Program-made: the position numbers and the translations under genes
Origin: Pseudomonas fluorescens
Lineage (GTDB): Bacteria; Pseudomonadota; Gammaproteobacteria; Pseudomonadales; Pseudomonadaceae
DNA: 64,000 bases
Assembly: GCF_001307155.1 (NCBI RefSeq)
Contig: NZ_CP012830.1
Coordinates: 4,586,501 to 4,650,500 of the forward strand
Reading direction: 5' to 3'
The notes under the pieces: generated by a model
The model's input: the letters and a program-made list of their open reading frames with translations, nothing else
The model's database searches: none
Told to the model about the DNA's origin: nothing
Shown: piece after piece, positions 16,878 through 26,390 of the stretch
How positions within the stretch are numbered: position 1 is the stretch's first letter
Layout of the letters: each line of letters opens with the position of its first letter

Positions 16878-19412
16878 ATGGGCAATATCAAACAAGACAC
16901 CATGCCGGTGATCCGCGACGTGCGTGACTTCGACCGCCACTCCGGTAACCGGCTGGAGCGGATGGTGTTCAACTATCGCCCGCTGTTCATGCTGCTGATG
17001 GCGCTGGCCACTGTGGTGCTGGGCTACATGGCCGCAACGCGCCTGGAACTGCGCCCCAGCTTCGAGAAAATGATTCCGCAGAGCCAGCCGTATATCCAGA
17101 ATTTCCTGGAGAACCGTCAGTCACTGCGCGGTTTGGGTAACTCGGTGCGCGTGGTGGTCGAGAACACCCGCGGCGATATCTTCGACCCCGCTTACCTGGA
17201 CGTGCTCAAACAGGTCAACGACCAGCTGTTCCTCACCGAAGGCGTTGATCGCGCCTGGATGAAGTCGTTGTGGAGCCCGGCGGTGCGCTGGACCGAAGTC
17301 ACCGAACAAGGCTTCCAGGGTGGCCCGGTGATGCCCGATACCTACGAGGGCAAGCCTGAGCAAATAGAACAGTTGCGCCAGAACATTTCCCGCGCCGGAC
17401 TCGTCGGCAACCTGGTGGCCAGTGACTTCAAGTCGAGCATGCTGATCGTCCCGTTGCTGGACAAGGCCGCGGCCGGCGGTCAGAGCATCAACTACCACGG
17501 GTTCTCGCAGATGCTTGAAGAGCAGTTGCGCGACAGGATCGAGTTCGCCGGCGACAGTGCCGCGCGCAAAGCCGGGGAGGAGGGCAAGGGCCAGTACAAG
17601 GTCCGGGTGATCGGTTTCGCCAAACTGATGGGCGACCTGATCGACGGTCTGATTCAGGTGATGATGTTTTTCGGCCTGGCCGTGATCACCTCGCTGGTGA
17701 TTATTTTCCTCTACACCCGCTGCGTTCGCAGCACTTTGCTGGTGGTCGGCTGTTCGCTGGTCGCAGTGATCTGGCAATTGGGCATCGTTGCCTGGCTGGG
17801 TTATGCCATCGACCCGTACTCGGTGCTGGTGCCTTTTTTGGTCTTCGCCATCGGTGTGTCCCACGCGGCGCAGAAGATGAACGGGATCATGCAAGACGTC
17901 GCCCGGGGCACCCACAAACTGATCGCTGCGCGCTACACCTTTCGCCGTCTGTTCATCGCCGGCGTCACCGCGCTGCTGGCCGACGCCGTGGGTTTCGCCG
18001 TGCTGATGCTGATCGACATACCGGTGATCAAGGACCTGGCCATCACCGCCAGCATTGGTGTCGCGGTGCTGATCTTTACCTCGTTGTTGCTGATGCCCGT
18101 GGCGCTTTCCTATGTCGGCGTCGGCGCCAAGGCTGCCGAGCGCGCCTTGAACATCGACACCCGGGCGGACGGACACAAGGGCTTTGGCAAGCTGTGGGAC
18201 TGGCTCGACCGTTTCACCACGGCCAAGTGGGCCACGGGCGCCGTACTGATCGCACTGCTGATGGGCATTGGCGGCTTCGTCATCAGCCAGCACCTGAAGA
18301 TCGGCGACCTGGAAAGTGGCGCGCCGGAGTTGCGTGCCGATTCGCGTTATAACCGTGACAACGCCTACATCACCCGTCACTACGCGTTATCCAGCGATCT
18401 GTTTGCGGTGATGATCAAGACGCCTGCGGAAGGTTGCCTGAACTATAAGACACTGGTTCTCGCCGACCGTCTGGCCTGGGAACTGCAGCAGTATCCGGGG
18501 GTGCAGGCGACGTCCTCGCTGGTCAATGCCGTGCGCCAGATCACGGCCGGGACCTATGAGGGCAACCCCAAGCTCAACAGTATCCAGCGCAACCAGGACG
18601 TCTTGAACTATGCCGCGCAGCAAGCCTCGGTCAACTCTCCGGAGTTGTTCAATACCGACTGCTCGCTGATGCCGGTGATTGCCTTTCTCAAGGACCACAA
18701 GGCCGAGACCCTGGATGCAGTGGTCGGGATCGCCGAGACCTTCGCCCGCGAAAACAGCAGCGATGAGCGCCAGTTCCTGCTGGCGGCCGGGACCGCTGGC
18801 ATTGAAGCCGCGACCAACATCGTGGTGCGCGAGGCCAATCGCACCATGCTGCTTTACGTCTATGCGGCGGTGACGCTGTTCTGCCTGATGACCTTCCGCA
18901 GCTGGCGCGCCACGTTGGTTGCGCTGTTGCCGCTGGTGCTGACCTCGATCCTCTGCGAGGCGTTGATGGTGGTCATGGGCATTGGCGTGAAGGTCGCGAC
19001 CCTGCCGGTGATCGCACTGGGCGTGGGGATTGGTGTCGACTACGCCTTGTACCTGCTCAGTGTGCAATTGCATTACCAGCGTCAAGGCCTGCCGCTGGCC
19101 CAGGCCTATCGCAATGCCGTGTCGTTTACCGGTCGGGTGGTGGGCCTGGTGGGCATCACCCTGGCGGCCGGCGTAGTGTGCTGGGTCTGGTCGCCGATCA
19201 AGTTCCAGGCGGACATGGGCATCCTGCTGACCTTCATGTTCCTGTGGAACATGCTCGGCGCGCTGATTCTGATTCCTGCCCTGTCGTATTTCCTGCAGCG
19301 GGGGGCGTCGCTTGATCGTCGTCCTGTTCCGGAGGCCCCTCAGGGGCATGCCGGTGCAACCGCGCCAACCCAACCTTCGGGCATGCATCACGCCCGGACT
19401 ATTGCGGAGTAA
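16878..19412 (+). CDS. MMPL/RND-type lipid transporter with sterol-sensing-like domains
   Basis: The 844-residue protein has an N-terminal helix, a large periplasmic loop, a block of about five helices (near 255-415), a second loop and a second block (near 655-815), the RND layout. Helical glycine-rich stretches (PVIALGVGIGVDYALYLLSV) fit the MMPL/SSD group used for lipids rather than the drug-efflux HAE group; the protein is shorter than the roughly 1,030 residues of HAE pumps. It should move a hydrophobic compound across or out of the inner membrane, together with the three genes upstream. Confidence 0.9.
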   Translation: MGNIKQDTMPVIRDVRDFDRHSGNRLERMVFNYRPLFMLLMALATVVLGYMAATRLELRPSFEKMIPQSQPYIQNFLENRQSLRGLGNSVRVVVENTRGDIFDPAYLDVLKQVNDQLFLTEGVDRAWMKSLWSPAVRWTEVTEQGFQGGPVMPDTYEGKPEQIEQLRQNISRAGLVGNLVASDFKSSMLIVPLLDKAAAGGQSINYHGFSQMLEEQLRDRIEFAGDSAARKAGEEGKGQYKVRVIGFAKLMGDLIDGLIQVMMFFGLAVITSLVIIFLYTRCVRSTLLVVGCSLVAVIWQLGIVAWLGYAIDPYSVLVPFLVFAIGVSHAAQKMNGIMQDVARGTHKLIAARYTFRRLFIAGVTALLADAVGFAVLMLIDIPVIKDLAITASIGVAVLIFTSLLLMPVALSYVGVGAKAAERALNIDTRADGHKGFGKLWDWLDRFTTAKWATGAVLIALLMGIGGFVISQHLKIGDLESGAPELRADSRYNRDNAYITRHYALSSDLFAVMIKTPAEGCLNYKTLVLADRLAWELQQYPGVQATSSLVNAVRQITAGTYEGNPKLNSIQRNQDVLNYAAQQASVNSPELFNTDCSLMPVIAFLKDHKAETLDAVVGIAETFARENSSDERQFLLAAGTAGIEAATNIVVREANRTMLLYVYAAVTLFCLMTFRSWRATLVALLPLVLTSILCEALMVVMGIGVKVATLPVIALGVGIGVDYALYLLSVQLHYQRQGLPLAQAYRNAVSFTGRVVGLVGITLAAGVVCWVWSPIKFQADMGILLTFMFLWNMLGALILIPALSYFLQRGASLDRRPVPEAPQGHAGATAPTQPSGMHHARTIAE

Positions 19413-19419
19413 GCCAACG

Positions 19420-21198
19420 ATGTCTGATTACAAAGCCCCCTTGCGCGACATGCATTTCGTCCTCAACGAGGTCTTCGAAGTGTCCAGGCTATGGGCCCGA
19501 CTGCCCGGCCTGGCCGAGGTGATCGATGAAGAGACAGCCGCCGCGATCCTTGAAGAGGCCGGCAAGATCAGCGCCGAAGTGATCGCACCGCTGAACCGCA
19601 GCAGCGACGAACAGGGCTGCACCTGGAGCAACGGCACGGTGACTGCCCCGGACGGTTTTGTCGCGGCGTACCAGGCATTCGCCGAAGGCGGTTGGGTGGG
19701 TGTCGGCGGCGACCCGCAATTTGGTGGCATGGGCATGCCCAAGGCCATTTCGGCCCAGGTCGAGGAGATGGTCAATTGCGCCAGTCTGTCGTTTGGCCTG
19801 TACCCGATGCTGACCGCCGGGGCGTGCCTGTCGATCAATGCCCACGCCAGTCGGGAACTCAAGGAACGCTATCTGCCGAACATGTACGCCGGCACCTGGA
19901 CCGGTTCGATGTGCCTGACCGAGGCCCATGCGGGCACCGATCTTGGCTTGATTCGCACCCGAGCCGAACCTCAGGCCGACGGCAGTTTCAAGGTCAGCGG
20001 CAGCAAGATTTTCATTACCGGTGGCGAACACGACCTGAGCGAAAACATCATTCACCTGGTGCTGGCCAGACTGCCGGATGCGCCCGCCGGCCCTAAAGGT
20101 ATTTCGCTGTTTTTGGTGCCCAAGGTACTGGTCAATGCCGATGGCTCGCTGGGCGAGCACAACGCGCTGTCCTGCGGTTCAATCGAACACAAGATGGGCA
20201 TCAAGGCATCCGCCACCTGCGTGATGAACTTTGACGGCGCGACCGGCTGGATCGTCGATGCGCCGAACAAAGGCCTGGCCGCGATGTTCACCATGATGAA
20301 TTACGAACGTCTGGGCGTGGGTATCCAGGGGTTGGCGTTGGGTGAGCGTTCGTACCAGAACGCAGTCGAATACGCCCGCGAACGCATCCAGAGTCGTGCG
20401 CCGACCGGCCCGCAGGCCACCGACAAAACAGCCGATCCGATCATCGTGCACCCGGATGTACGCCGCATGCTGTTGACCATGAAGGCCTTGAACGAAGGCG
20501 GGCGGGCGTTTTCCAGCTACGTGGCCCTGCAACTGGATACCGCCAAGTACAGCGACGATGCGCCAACCCGCATTCGCGCCCAGGAGCTGGTGTCGTTGCT
20601 GACCCCGGTGGCCAAGGCGTTTCTCACCGACATGGGGCTGGAAACCACGGTGCATGGCCAGCAGATCTTCGGTGGTCATGGCTACATCCGCGAGTGGGGG
20701 CAGGAGCAATTGGTTCGCGATGTGCGGATCACCCAGATCTACGAAGGCACCAACGGCATCCAGTCACTGGACCTCGCCGGGCGCAAGATCGTTGGCAGTG
20801 GCGGGGCGCTTTACCGTTTGTTCGCCGCCGAGATTCGCCACTTCATCGCCAACGCCAGCACTGACCTCGGCGAGTTCTGCACGCCGTTGAGCACCGCCGT
20901 GGACACCCTCGACGAATTGACTGCGTGGCTGCTGGATCGGGCACAGAACAACCCGAACGAAATCGGTGCCGCCTCGGTCGAGTACCTGCAGGTGTTTGGC
21001 TACACCGCGTATGCCTACATGTGGGCCCTGATGGCCAAGGCGGCCACGGGCAAACAGGCCGACGATGATTTCTACGCCAGCAAGCTGGGCACAGCACGTT
21101 TCTACTTTGCCCGTCTGCTGCCACGCATCCACTCGTTGAGCGCTGCGGTCAAGGCCGGCAGTGAATGCCTCTACGAACTGGACGCCGTGCAGTTCTGA
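19420..21198 (+). CDS. Acyl-CoA dehydrogenase with extra C-terminal domain (DmdC/FadE-like)
   Basis: The start is ATG at 19420, 8 bases after the MMPL stop, not the in-frame codon at 19312 that lies inside the MMPL gene. The 592-residue protein has the FAD-binding acyl-CoA dehydrogenase core, including MCLTEAHAGTDLG and the catalytic-glutamate motif QIYEGTNGIQ (near 440), plus an extra C-terminal domain. The long form is used by DmdC-like and long-chain enzymes. It introduces the alpha-beta double bond in the first step of beta-oxidation, in the cytoplasm. Its substrate is probably the acid activated by the next gene. Confidence 0.9.
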   Translation: MSDYKAPLRDMHFVLNEVFEVSRLWARLPGLAEVIDEETAAAILEEAGKISAEVIAPLNRSSDEQGCTWSNGTVTAPDGFVAAYQAFAEGGWVGVGGDPQFGGMGMPKAISAQVEEMVNCASLSFGLYPMLTAGACLSINAHASRELKERYLPNMYAGTWTGSMCLTEAHAGTDLGLIRTRAEPQADGSFKVSGSKIFITGGEHDLSENIIHLVLARLPDAPAGPKGISLFLVPKVLVNADGSLGEHNALSCGSIEHKMGIKASATCVMNFDGATGWIVDAPNKGLAAMFTMMNYERLGVGIQGLALGERSYQNAVEYARERIQSRAPTGPQATDKTADPIIVHPDVRRMLLTMKALNEGGRAFSSYVALQLDTAKYSDDAPTRIRAQELVSLLTPVAKAFLTDMGLETTVHGQQIFGGHGYIREWGQEQLVRDVRITQIYEGTNGIQSLDLAGRKIVGSGGALYRLFAAEIRHFIANASTDLGEFCTPLSTAVDTLDELTAWLLDRAQNNPNEIGAASVEYLQVFGYTAYAYMWALMAKAATGKQADDDFYASKLGTARFYFARLLPRIHSLSAAVKAGSECLYELDAVQF

Positions 21199-21222
21199 TC
21201 GAAAGGACAAGGAACCCCAACC

Positions 21223-22866
21223 ATGATGGCGACAAAAATAATTCCGCCCGCCGACGGCGCCTATGCCTATCCGTTGCTGATCAAGCAATTGTTGCTGTCC
21301 GGCGTGCGCTACGAACCGGGTCGGGAAATCGTATACGCCGACAAACTGCGCTACAGCTACCAGACCCTCAACCAACGGATCCGCAGGTTGGCCAACGCCT
21401 TGACCGCTGCCGGCGTCAAGGCCGGGGATACGGTGGCCTTGCTCGATTGGGACAGCCATCGCTATCTGGAATGTTTCTTTGCCGTGCCGATGATCGGCGC
21501 GGTGCTGCACACCGTGAATATTCGTCTTTCTGCGGATCAGGTGCTCTTCACCATGAACCACGCCGAGGATGATCTGGTGCTGGTGCATGATGATTTCCTG
21601 CCCCTGGTCGAGCAGATTCAAGGACAGCTCAGTACCGTCAAAGGCTACCTCCAGCTGACCGACGACACGGCAACCGACACGTCTCTACCCGTGCTGGGGG
21701 AGTATGAGCAGCTGTTGTCTCAAGCGGCAGACCAGTACCAATTCCCTGACTTCGATGAAAACTCGGTGGCGACCCTGTTCTACACCACGGGCACCACCGG
21801 TGACCCTAAAGGCGTGTATTTCACTCATCGCCAGTTGGTGCTGCACACCTTGAATGCCGTGGGCACGCTGGGTGTCTATCAAGGTCTGCCGCTGCTGCGT
21901 TCCGATGATGTCTACATGCCCATCACCCCGATGTTTCACGTGCATGCCTGGGGTGTGCCCTATGTTGCCACCCTGATGGGACTCAAGCAGGTGTACCCCG
22001 GTCGTTATGAGCCCAACCGCCTGGTCAGGCTGTACCGAGAAGAGAGCGTCACGTTTTCCCATTGTGTGCCGACCCTGTTGCAAATGATCCTGGGCTGCGA
22101 GGAAGCGGCACAAACCCGTTTCGATGGCTGGAAAATGCTCCTGGGGGGCAGCGCCCTGACGCTGGGCATTGCCAGCGAAGCGAGCGCCAGAGGCATTCGC
22201 GTACACAGTGGCTACGGCATGTCGGAAACCTGCCCGCTACTCTGCACGACATACCTGCGCGATGAGGAGCTGCAACTGCCCACACAATCCCAGTTGGCCA
22301 TTCGCATCAAAACCGGGACACCTGTGCCGATGGTTGATCTTAAAATCGTCGATGCCAACGGCAATGATATGCCTCATGACGGAGAGTCCGTGGGCGAGAT
22401 CGTGGTCCGTGCACCCTGGCTGACTCAAGGTTATTGGAAGGCGCCCGAAAAGGGCGCCGAGTTGTGGCGCGACGGTTGGATGCACACCGGTGACATCGCT
22501 TCTATCGACGCCTTGGGCGGGGTGGAAATCAAGGATCGAATCAAGGACGTCATCAAGACGGGAGGGGAGTGGATCAGCTCTCTGGAGCTGGAGAGCCTGA
22601 TCAGCGAACACTCGGCCGTCATGTCAGTCGCGGTCGTGGGCATTGCCGATGAGCAATGGGGTGAACGACCGATGGCGCTGGTGGTGTGCGCGCCTGGGCA
22701 ATATCTCGACCGCAAGATCCTGGAGGTGCATCTGCAAGGGTTTGTCGAGCGTGGCCGCATCAACAAATGGGCGATCCCCAAGCAGTTCAAGTTCGTCACC
22801 GAAATTCCTAAAACCAGTGTCGGGAAGATTAATAAGAAACTGATCCGGGAAAGCGAATTGAGCTGA
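21223..22866 (+). CDS. Acyl-CoA ligase (AlkK-like medium/long-chain fatty acid-CoA ligase)
   Basis: The 547-residue AMP-forming ligase carries the phosphate-binding motif FYTTGTTGDPKG (near 187), the adenine motif YGMSETCP, the hinge DGWMHTGDIA and the catalytic lysine in PKTSVGKINKKLIRE. It makes acyl-CoA from a fatty acid, ATP and CoA. It follows the acyl-CoA dehydrogenase by 24 bases, after AAAGGACAAGGAA. It would activate the compound brought in by the transport genes. The similarity is closest to AlkK-type enzymes from its motifs, though chain-length preference cannot be read. Confidence 0.92.
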   Translation: MMATKIIPPADGAYAYPLLIKQLLLSGVRYEPGREIVYADKLRYSYQTLNQRIRRLANALTAAGVKAGDTVALLDWDSHRYLECFFAVPMIGAVLHTVNIRLSADQVLFTMNHAEDDLVLVHDDFLPLVEQIQGQLSTVKGYLQLTDDTATDTSLPVLGEYEQLLSQAADQYQFPDFDENSVATLFYTTGTTGDPKGVYFTHRQLVLHTLNAVGTLGVYQGLPLLRSDDVYMPITPMFHVHAWGVPYVATLMGLKQVYPGRYEPNRLVRLYREESVTFSHCVPTLLQMILGCEEAAQTRFDGWKMLLGGSALTLGIASEASARGIRVHSGYGMSETCPLLCTTYLRDEELQLPTQSQLAIRIKTGTPVPMVDLKIVDANGNDMPHDGESVGEIVVRAPWLTQGYWKAPEKGAELWRDGWMHTGDIASIDALGGVEIKDRIKDVIKTGGEWISSLELESLISEHSAVMSVAVVGIADEQWGERPMALVVCAPGQYLDRKILEVHLQGFVERGRINKWAIPKQFKFVTEIPKTSVGKINKKLIRESELS

Positions 22867-23001
22867 AAAAGGTGCGACGGATGCTACGTCAATCCTGACC
22901 ACTCATTGCGAGGTCTTCTATGAATAGAGTCGTTTGGGATCGGTTCTTTTGTGCTGTCTCGATAGCGGCTCTGGAGACGGGAGATGACGTTCAGCAATGG
23001 C

Positions 23002-23283
23002 TTATAGCCAAGCCATCACACCGCCGTGGCGGGAGCAGGTGCCACGGCGGTGCTGGCTAAAACTGTAGGTGTTGTCGCGGCACTTGGCGGTTGCACCCTC
23101 GGGTGCACGATTTGATTTTGTATGGGCGGGGCTGTGTACGGTTTTTCCGTCGCTATTGATGTACGAGCCATGCTCGACCAGTTGCGACTCGTCAGGGTTT
23201 ACGACTTGAGGATCAGTACCAGATCTTGCGAACGCGGGCTGAAAGATCAAACACGCAGTGAGTGCCAAGTAGGCTGGTTTCAT
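23002..23283 (-). CDS. Small secreted DUF3761 protein
   Basis: The mature part follows a signal peptide (MKPAYLALTACLIFQPAFA, then RSGTD). The C-terminal half carries the cysteine-histidine motif KCRDNTYSFSQHRRGTCSRHGGV that defines DUF3761. Function is unknown; the domain is often found in exported proteins and may bind a metal or form a disulfide. I chose ATG at 23281-23283 (93 residues) because it starts the signal peptide; an ATG 12 bases earlier is also possible. The 3' end of the gene contains an imperfect inverted repeat. Confidence 0.8.
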   Translation of the reverse strand: MKPAYLALTACLIFQPAFARSGTDPQVVNPDESQLVEHGSYINSDGKTVHSPAHTKSNRAPEGATAKCRDNTYSFSQHRRGTCSRHGGVMAWL

Positions 23284-23404
23284 TGGGAGATCCATCCGTG
23301 GTGTGTAGGCAGAGTCTAGTCTAGTGTAGGATTTTGTCGTTTCTGGGAGTTGCTGTACGCCTCGAAATTACAGGGCAAGCAAGACGTCTTTCCTGACGTG
23401 ACAA

Positions 23405-23425
23405 AGCCCAGTCTAGTGCTGGGCT
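23405..23425 (-). terminator. Terminator-like hairpin downstream of the Lrp gene
   Basis: AGCCCAG (23405-23411) pairs with CTGGGCT (23419-23425). On the minus strand it is followed by TTTGTC and on the plus strand by a later TTTTT run. It lies after the Lrp gene on its strand. Confidence 0.5.
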
Positions 23426-23534
23426 CTGTTGGTTTTTAGGTTCATGCGCGTAACACAGGGCTGCCCTTTACCTTGGTGATAGGGCGAGTACAGGTGCGCG
23501 AGTTTCTGGCTAACTGGCGGCTTGGAAGGTCTGC

Positions 23535-24020
23535 TCAGGCTTCTTGGGAGCGCTTGACCGGGAACGACACGAACGGCTTGATCTCCTTGAGGACGAACAT
23601 GCTCTGCATCTCCTTGATGCCGGGCAACTGTCGGATGACCGACATCGCGAAGTCGGCATACGAGTCGAGATCGCGTGCCACTACCTGCAACAGGAAATCA
23701 GCGTCGCCACCGATGCTGTAGCACGCCACCACATCCTCCAGCTGCATCACTTCCTGCTCGAACTTCCGGGCCTCGGCTGCGCTGTGATGGTCGATGCTGA
23801 CCCGGATGAACACCATCACTCCCAGCCCGATCCTGCGTCGGTCGAGCACCGCCCTGTAACCCTGAATAAAGCGATGTTCTTCCAGCTGCCGGACCCTGCG
23901 CCAGCAGGGCGAGGCAGACATGCCGATCTGGTCGGCCAAGGTCTGGTTGGTGATCCTGCCGTCCTGTTGCAAGGCTGTAAGGATTTTGACATCTGTCAGA
24001 TTTAGCGTCTGATCGGTCAT
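23535..24020 (-). CDS. Lrp/AsnC-family transcriptional regulator
   Basis: The 161-residue protein has an N-terminal helix-turn-helix (TNQTLADQIGMSASPCWRRVRQLE, positions about 24-47) and a C-terminal RAM/AsnC ligand domain (DADFLLQVVARDLDSYADF). Lrp-type proteins sense amino acids and form octamers. The start ATG is followed upstream by AT-rich DNA that probably contains its own operator. The gene stands alone between DUF3761 and DUF2000 genes; a target such as the LysE-like exporter at 25098 is plausible, as amino-acid sensing and export often pair. Confidence 0.92.
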   Translation of the reverse strand: MTDQTLNLTDVKILTALQQDGRITNQTLADQIGMSASPCWRRVRQLEEHRFIQGYRAVLDRRRIGLGVMVFIRVSIDHHSAAEARKFEQEVMQLEDVVACYSIGGDADFLLQVVARDLDSYADFAMSVIRQLPGIKEMQSMFVLKEIKPFVSFPVKRSQEA

Positions 24021-24391
24021 AAATTCCGCGTCCCTGTGAGAAAGAGGTAGATCCTACCAGAACGCATCCGCCGGGCAATTAAAAAAGAAATTTTTTCCCC
24101 GGCTAAAGGGGATAAGATTTTTTCAACTTCTAACGCTGAAGTTGCCACGCTTTAGCCTCTATGCACAAGCCGATGCCGGACGCGTTGTTGAATACATAAA
24201 CCACAGTTGGTCGCTTCCTTTTCCGAAGGACGCGATTGCAGGGTGATAAATGATTCTTCATCTTGGCAGGCAGTGGATATTGACATTGGTAGTGACACGA
24301 CGAAGTTTGTCGGGTTGCTCGATGGTTGGGCTGACTTCGGGGTGACAAAACTTGAAGAACTGAAGGATTATTGACCGTCGTGGAGGATTGA
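24021..24391. promoter_or_regulatory. AT-rich divergent intergenic region with CCCC-GGCTAAA-GGGG repeat
   Basis: About 370 bases without a supported gene. Near 24080-24120 there are A- and T-rich runs around a short inverted repeat CCCC..GGGG, fitting an Lrp-type autoregulatory site. I could not define promoter boxes with confidence. Confidence 0.35.
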
Positions 24392-24814
24392 ATGAATTTT
24401 GATGCTGCCGTTCACAAATGCGTGATTGTCGTCGACAAAGCACTGGGGCTGGGACATGCGGCCAATGCCGTCAGCGTTATCGGCGTCAGCCTGGGGCGCT
24501 CGGTAGAAGGTCTGGTCGGACCTGACATGCAAAGCCGTGACAATGTTAATTACCCCGGCGTCATCTACGCACCGTTGCCGATTCTGCTGTCCACCAATGA
24601 GTATTTGCAGGAACTTCAAGAGAAAGCGCTGGCGGATGATGAAATTCACATCATGCCATTCAGCGCCTTGGCACAATCCTGCAAGACGTATCAAGAGTAT
24701 GAGTCGCGTATCTCCGAGGCCGACAGTTCAGCCATAGAGTTGGTTGCCATCGGCTTGATCGGGCCGAAGAAAAAAATCAGCAAGCTGACCGGTAATCTTT
24801 CGCTGTTTAAATGA
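24392..24814 (+). CDS. DUF2000 family protein
   Basis: The 140-residue protein matches the DUF2000 pattern (KCVIVVDKALGLGHAANAV at the N-terminus and IGLIGPKKKISKLTGNL at the end). This family has a peptidyl-tRNA-hydrolase-like fold but its activity is unknown. It has no signal peptide or membrane segment. It is monocistronic here; the start ATG is preceded by TGGAGGA. Confidence 0.8.
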   Translation: MNFDAAVHKCVIVVDKALGLGHAANAVSVIGVSLGRSVEGLVGPDMQSRDNVNYPGVIYAPLPILLSTNEYLQELQEKALADDEIHIMPFSALAQSCKTYQEYESRISEADSSAIELVAIGLIGPKKKISKLTGNLSLFK

Positions 24815-25097
24815 CAAGACGGTTGTAGTGTACGTTTTGTTCAGCCTGAGATTCTGGAGTTGGCACGTACAGTTCATCAATAACATGCAGTGTTTGAGAA
24901 GGGTGGTAACTGCAGCGGGGAGTTGAATGATATTCGGCTTGCGGCGTATTAAAAACATACTCCGTTATGTCAAGGCGTATTCGAATTTTTTACTTGGGTA
25001 GATAGTCTGTTTTATCCGGCAGTGCCATAGATAACCTTGCTTGCCGGAAGCGGAAAGCGTCGAGCAAGACAATAATAAATGACCTGAGGAGCACGAC

Positions 25098-25718
25098 ATG
25101 CTCGATTTGACGCAAGTACTTACCTATTCGGCAGCACTGGGTATCGCTGCCGCCATTCCCGGCCCTGGCATGGCGGCGCTGGTGGCGCGGAGCGTCAGCG
25201 GTGGCGCGTTGTCGGGTTTTTGTCTGCTGTTTGGGCTGATCCTCGGCGATCTGACCTACCTGTCATTTGCCGTCTTTGGCCTGGCGATGATCGCCGAGCA
25301 CTTCAATGCATTGTTCCAGCTGGTACGCTGGGCGGCCGCGCTGTACCTGTGCTATCTGGCCTGGCAGTTCTGGTTCGCCAACCATCAGGCAATTGAAGTC
25401 GGCAAGCCGGTGAAGAAGAAGGAGCTGCTGTCAGCGGCGATATCCGGCCTGACCATTACCCTGGGCAACCCGAAAACCATTGCCTTTTACCTGGCGTTGT
25501 TGCCGCTGGTGATCAACCTTGAGACGGTCTCGTTACAGACCTGGGGGCTGATGCTGGTGCCACTGACCATTCTGGTTCTGCTGGGCGTCGGTGCGCTGTT
25601 CATTGTTGGCGCGGTGCGCATCCGGCACCTGCTGTCGAGCCTGCGAGCGCAACAGCGGCTGTTCCGCGGTGCGGCGGCGATCATGGTGGCGGCTGCCGCA
25701 GCGATGCTGATTCGTTGA
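25098..25718 (+). CDS. LysE-family amino-acid exporter
   Basis: The 206-residue inner-membrane protein has six predicted helices and the N-terminal PGPGMAALVARS motif that marks the LysE/RhtB family. Members export amino acids or their derivatives by proton exchange. The start is preceded by CTGAGGAG. The 283 bases before it show no gene. It could be controlled by the Lrp regulator at 23535-24020, since LysE-type genes often answer to Lrp- or LysG-type sensors. Confidence 0.88.
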   Translation: MLDLTQVLTYSAALGIAAAIPGPGMAALVARSVSGGALSGFCLLFGLILGDLTYLSFAVFGLAMIAEHFNALFQLVRWAAALYLCYLAWQFWFANHQAIEVGKPVKKKELLSAAISGLTITLGNPKTIAFYLALLPLVINLETVSLQTWGLMLVPLTILVLLGVGALFIVGAVRIRHLLSSLRAQQRLFRGAAAIMVAAAAAMLIR

Positions 25719-25804
25719 GGCGCTGAGTGACCGTGGCTGCACCCTGCATGGAAGTGTTTCGCTTGCAGCGCGGTCACGGCGCCACACATTGTCGGCGCTT
25801 CAGC

Positions 25805-26290
25805 TCAGAGCTTGTAACCGATCTGTCGCAACAGGTTTTTGCGCCAAAGGATATCTTCGTCGCCTTCAATGTCCTTGGCGCAAAAACCATCCACTACACC
25901 GAGGATCGCTCGGCCTTGTTCCGTTTCAGCGAGAATGACTTCCGTTGGGTTGGCCGTCGCACAAAAGATATGGCACACCTCTGGAACCATTTTGAGGGTG
26001 TTCAACACGTTGAGCGGATAGAAACCGTCACCGAGGAACACGATGAAGCTATGGCCTGCGGCGATGGCTTTCGCGTTCTTTTGCGCCAGTTCGATCATGG
26101 CGCTGTCGGTGCCGGACCAGCGCACCAGGCATTTGCCGGAGGCTTCACAAAAGGCCAGGCCAAACGTGATGCCTGGCACGCTACTGACTAATGCTTCATG
26201 AATGTCCTCGACGGACTTGATGAAGTGCGTCTGCCCAAAAATGAAGTTCGTCGCTTCCGGCTTATCGATTTTCAATGTGATGAGTTGCAT
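25805..26290 (-). CDS. Adenosine-specific kinase family protein
   Basis: The start at 26288-26290 (MQLITLKI) follows GGAAGGAGG and gives 161 residues, the usual family length; a longer frame starts 51 bases earlier. Motifs include TFGLAFCEASGKCLVRWSG and GHSFIVFLGDGFYP, which characterise the adenosine-specific kinase-type fold. The annotation comes from one structural family; biochemical support is limited, and the true role may be ligand binding. It is monocistronic. Confidence 0.82.
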   Translation of the reverse strand: MQLITLKIDKPEATNFIFGQTHFIKSVEDIHEALVSSVPGITFGLAFCEASGKCLVRWSGTDSAMIELAQKNAKAIAAGHSFIVFLGDGFYPLNVLNTLKMVPEVCHIFCATANPTEVILAETEQGRAILGVVDGFCAKDIEGDEDILWRKNLLRQIGYKL

Positions 26291-26390
26291 CTCAAACGCC
26301 TCCTTCCGCGATGTATTATCAGGGCCCGACAACACAACCAAGCATAGTTATTGATTTGCAGTGGCGCCGTCTGCTGTCGATCGCAGCGTC

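Noticed and set aside
17121..19391. Two long antisense frames
   Set aside because: They are shadows of the MMPL gene, whose membrane pattern is clear.
19312..19419. Upstream extension of the acyl-CoA dehydrogenase
   Set aside because: It lies inside the MMPL gene and the family start is at MSDYKAPL (19420).
24130..24391. Short minus-strand frames in the intergenic region
   Set aside because: No ribosome site, no known domain and low-complexity composition.
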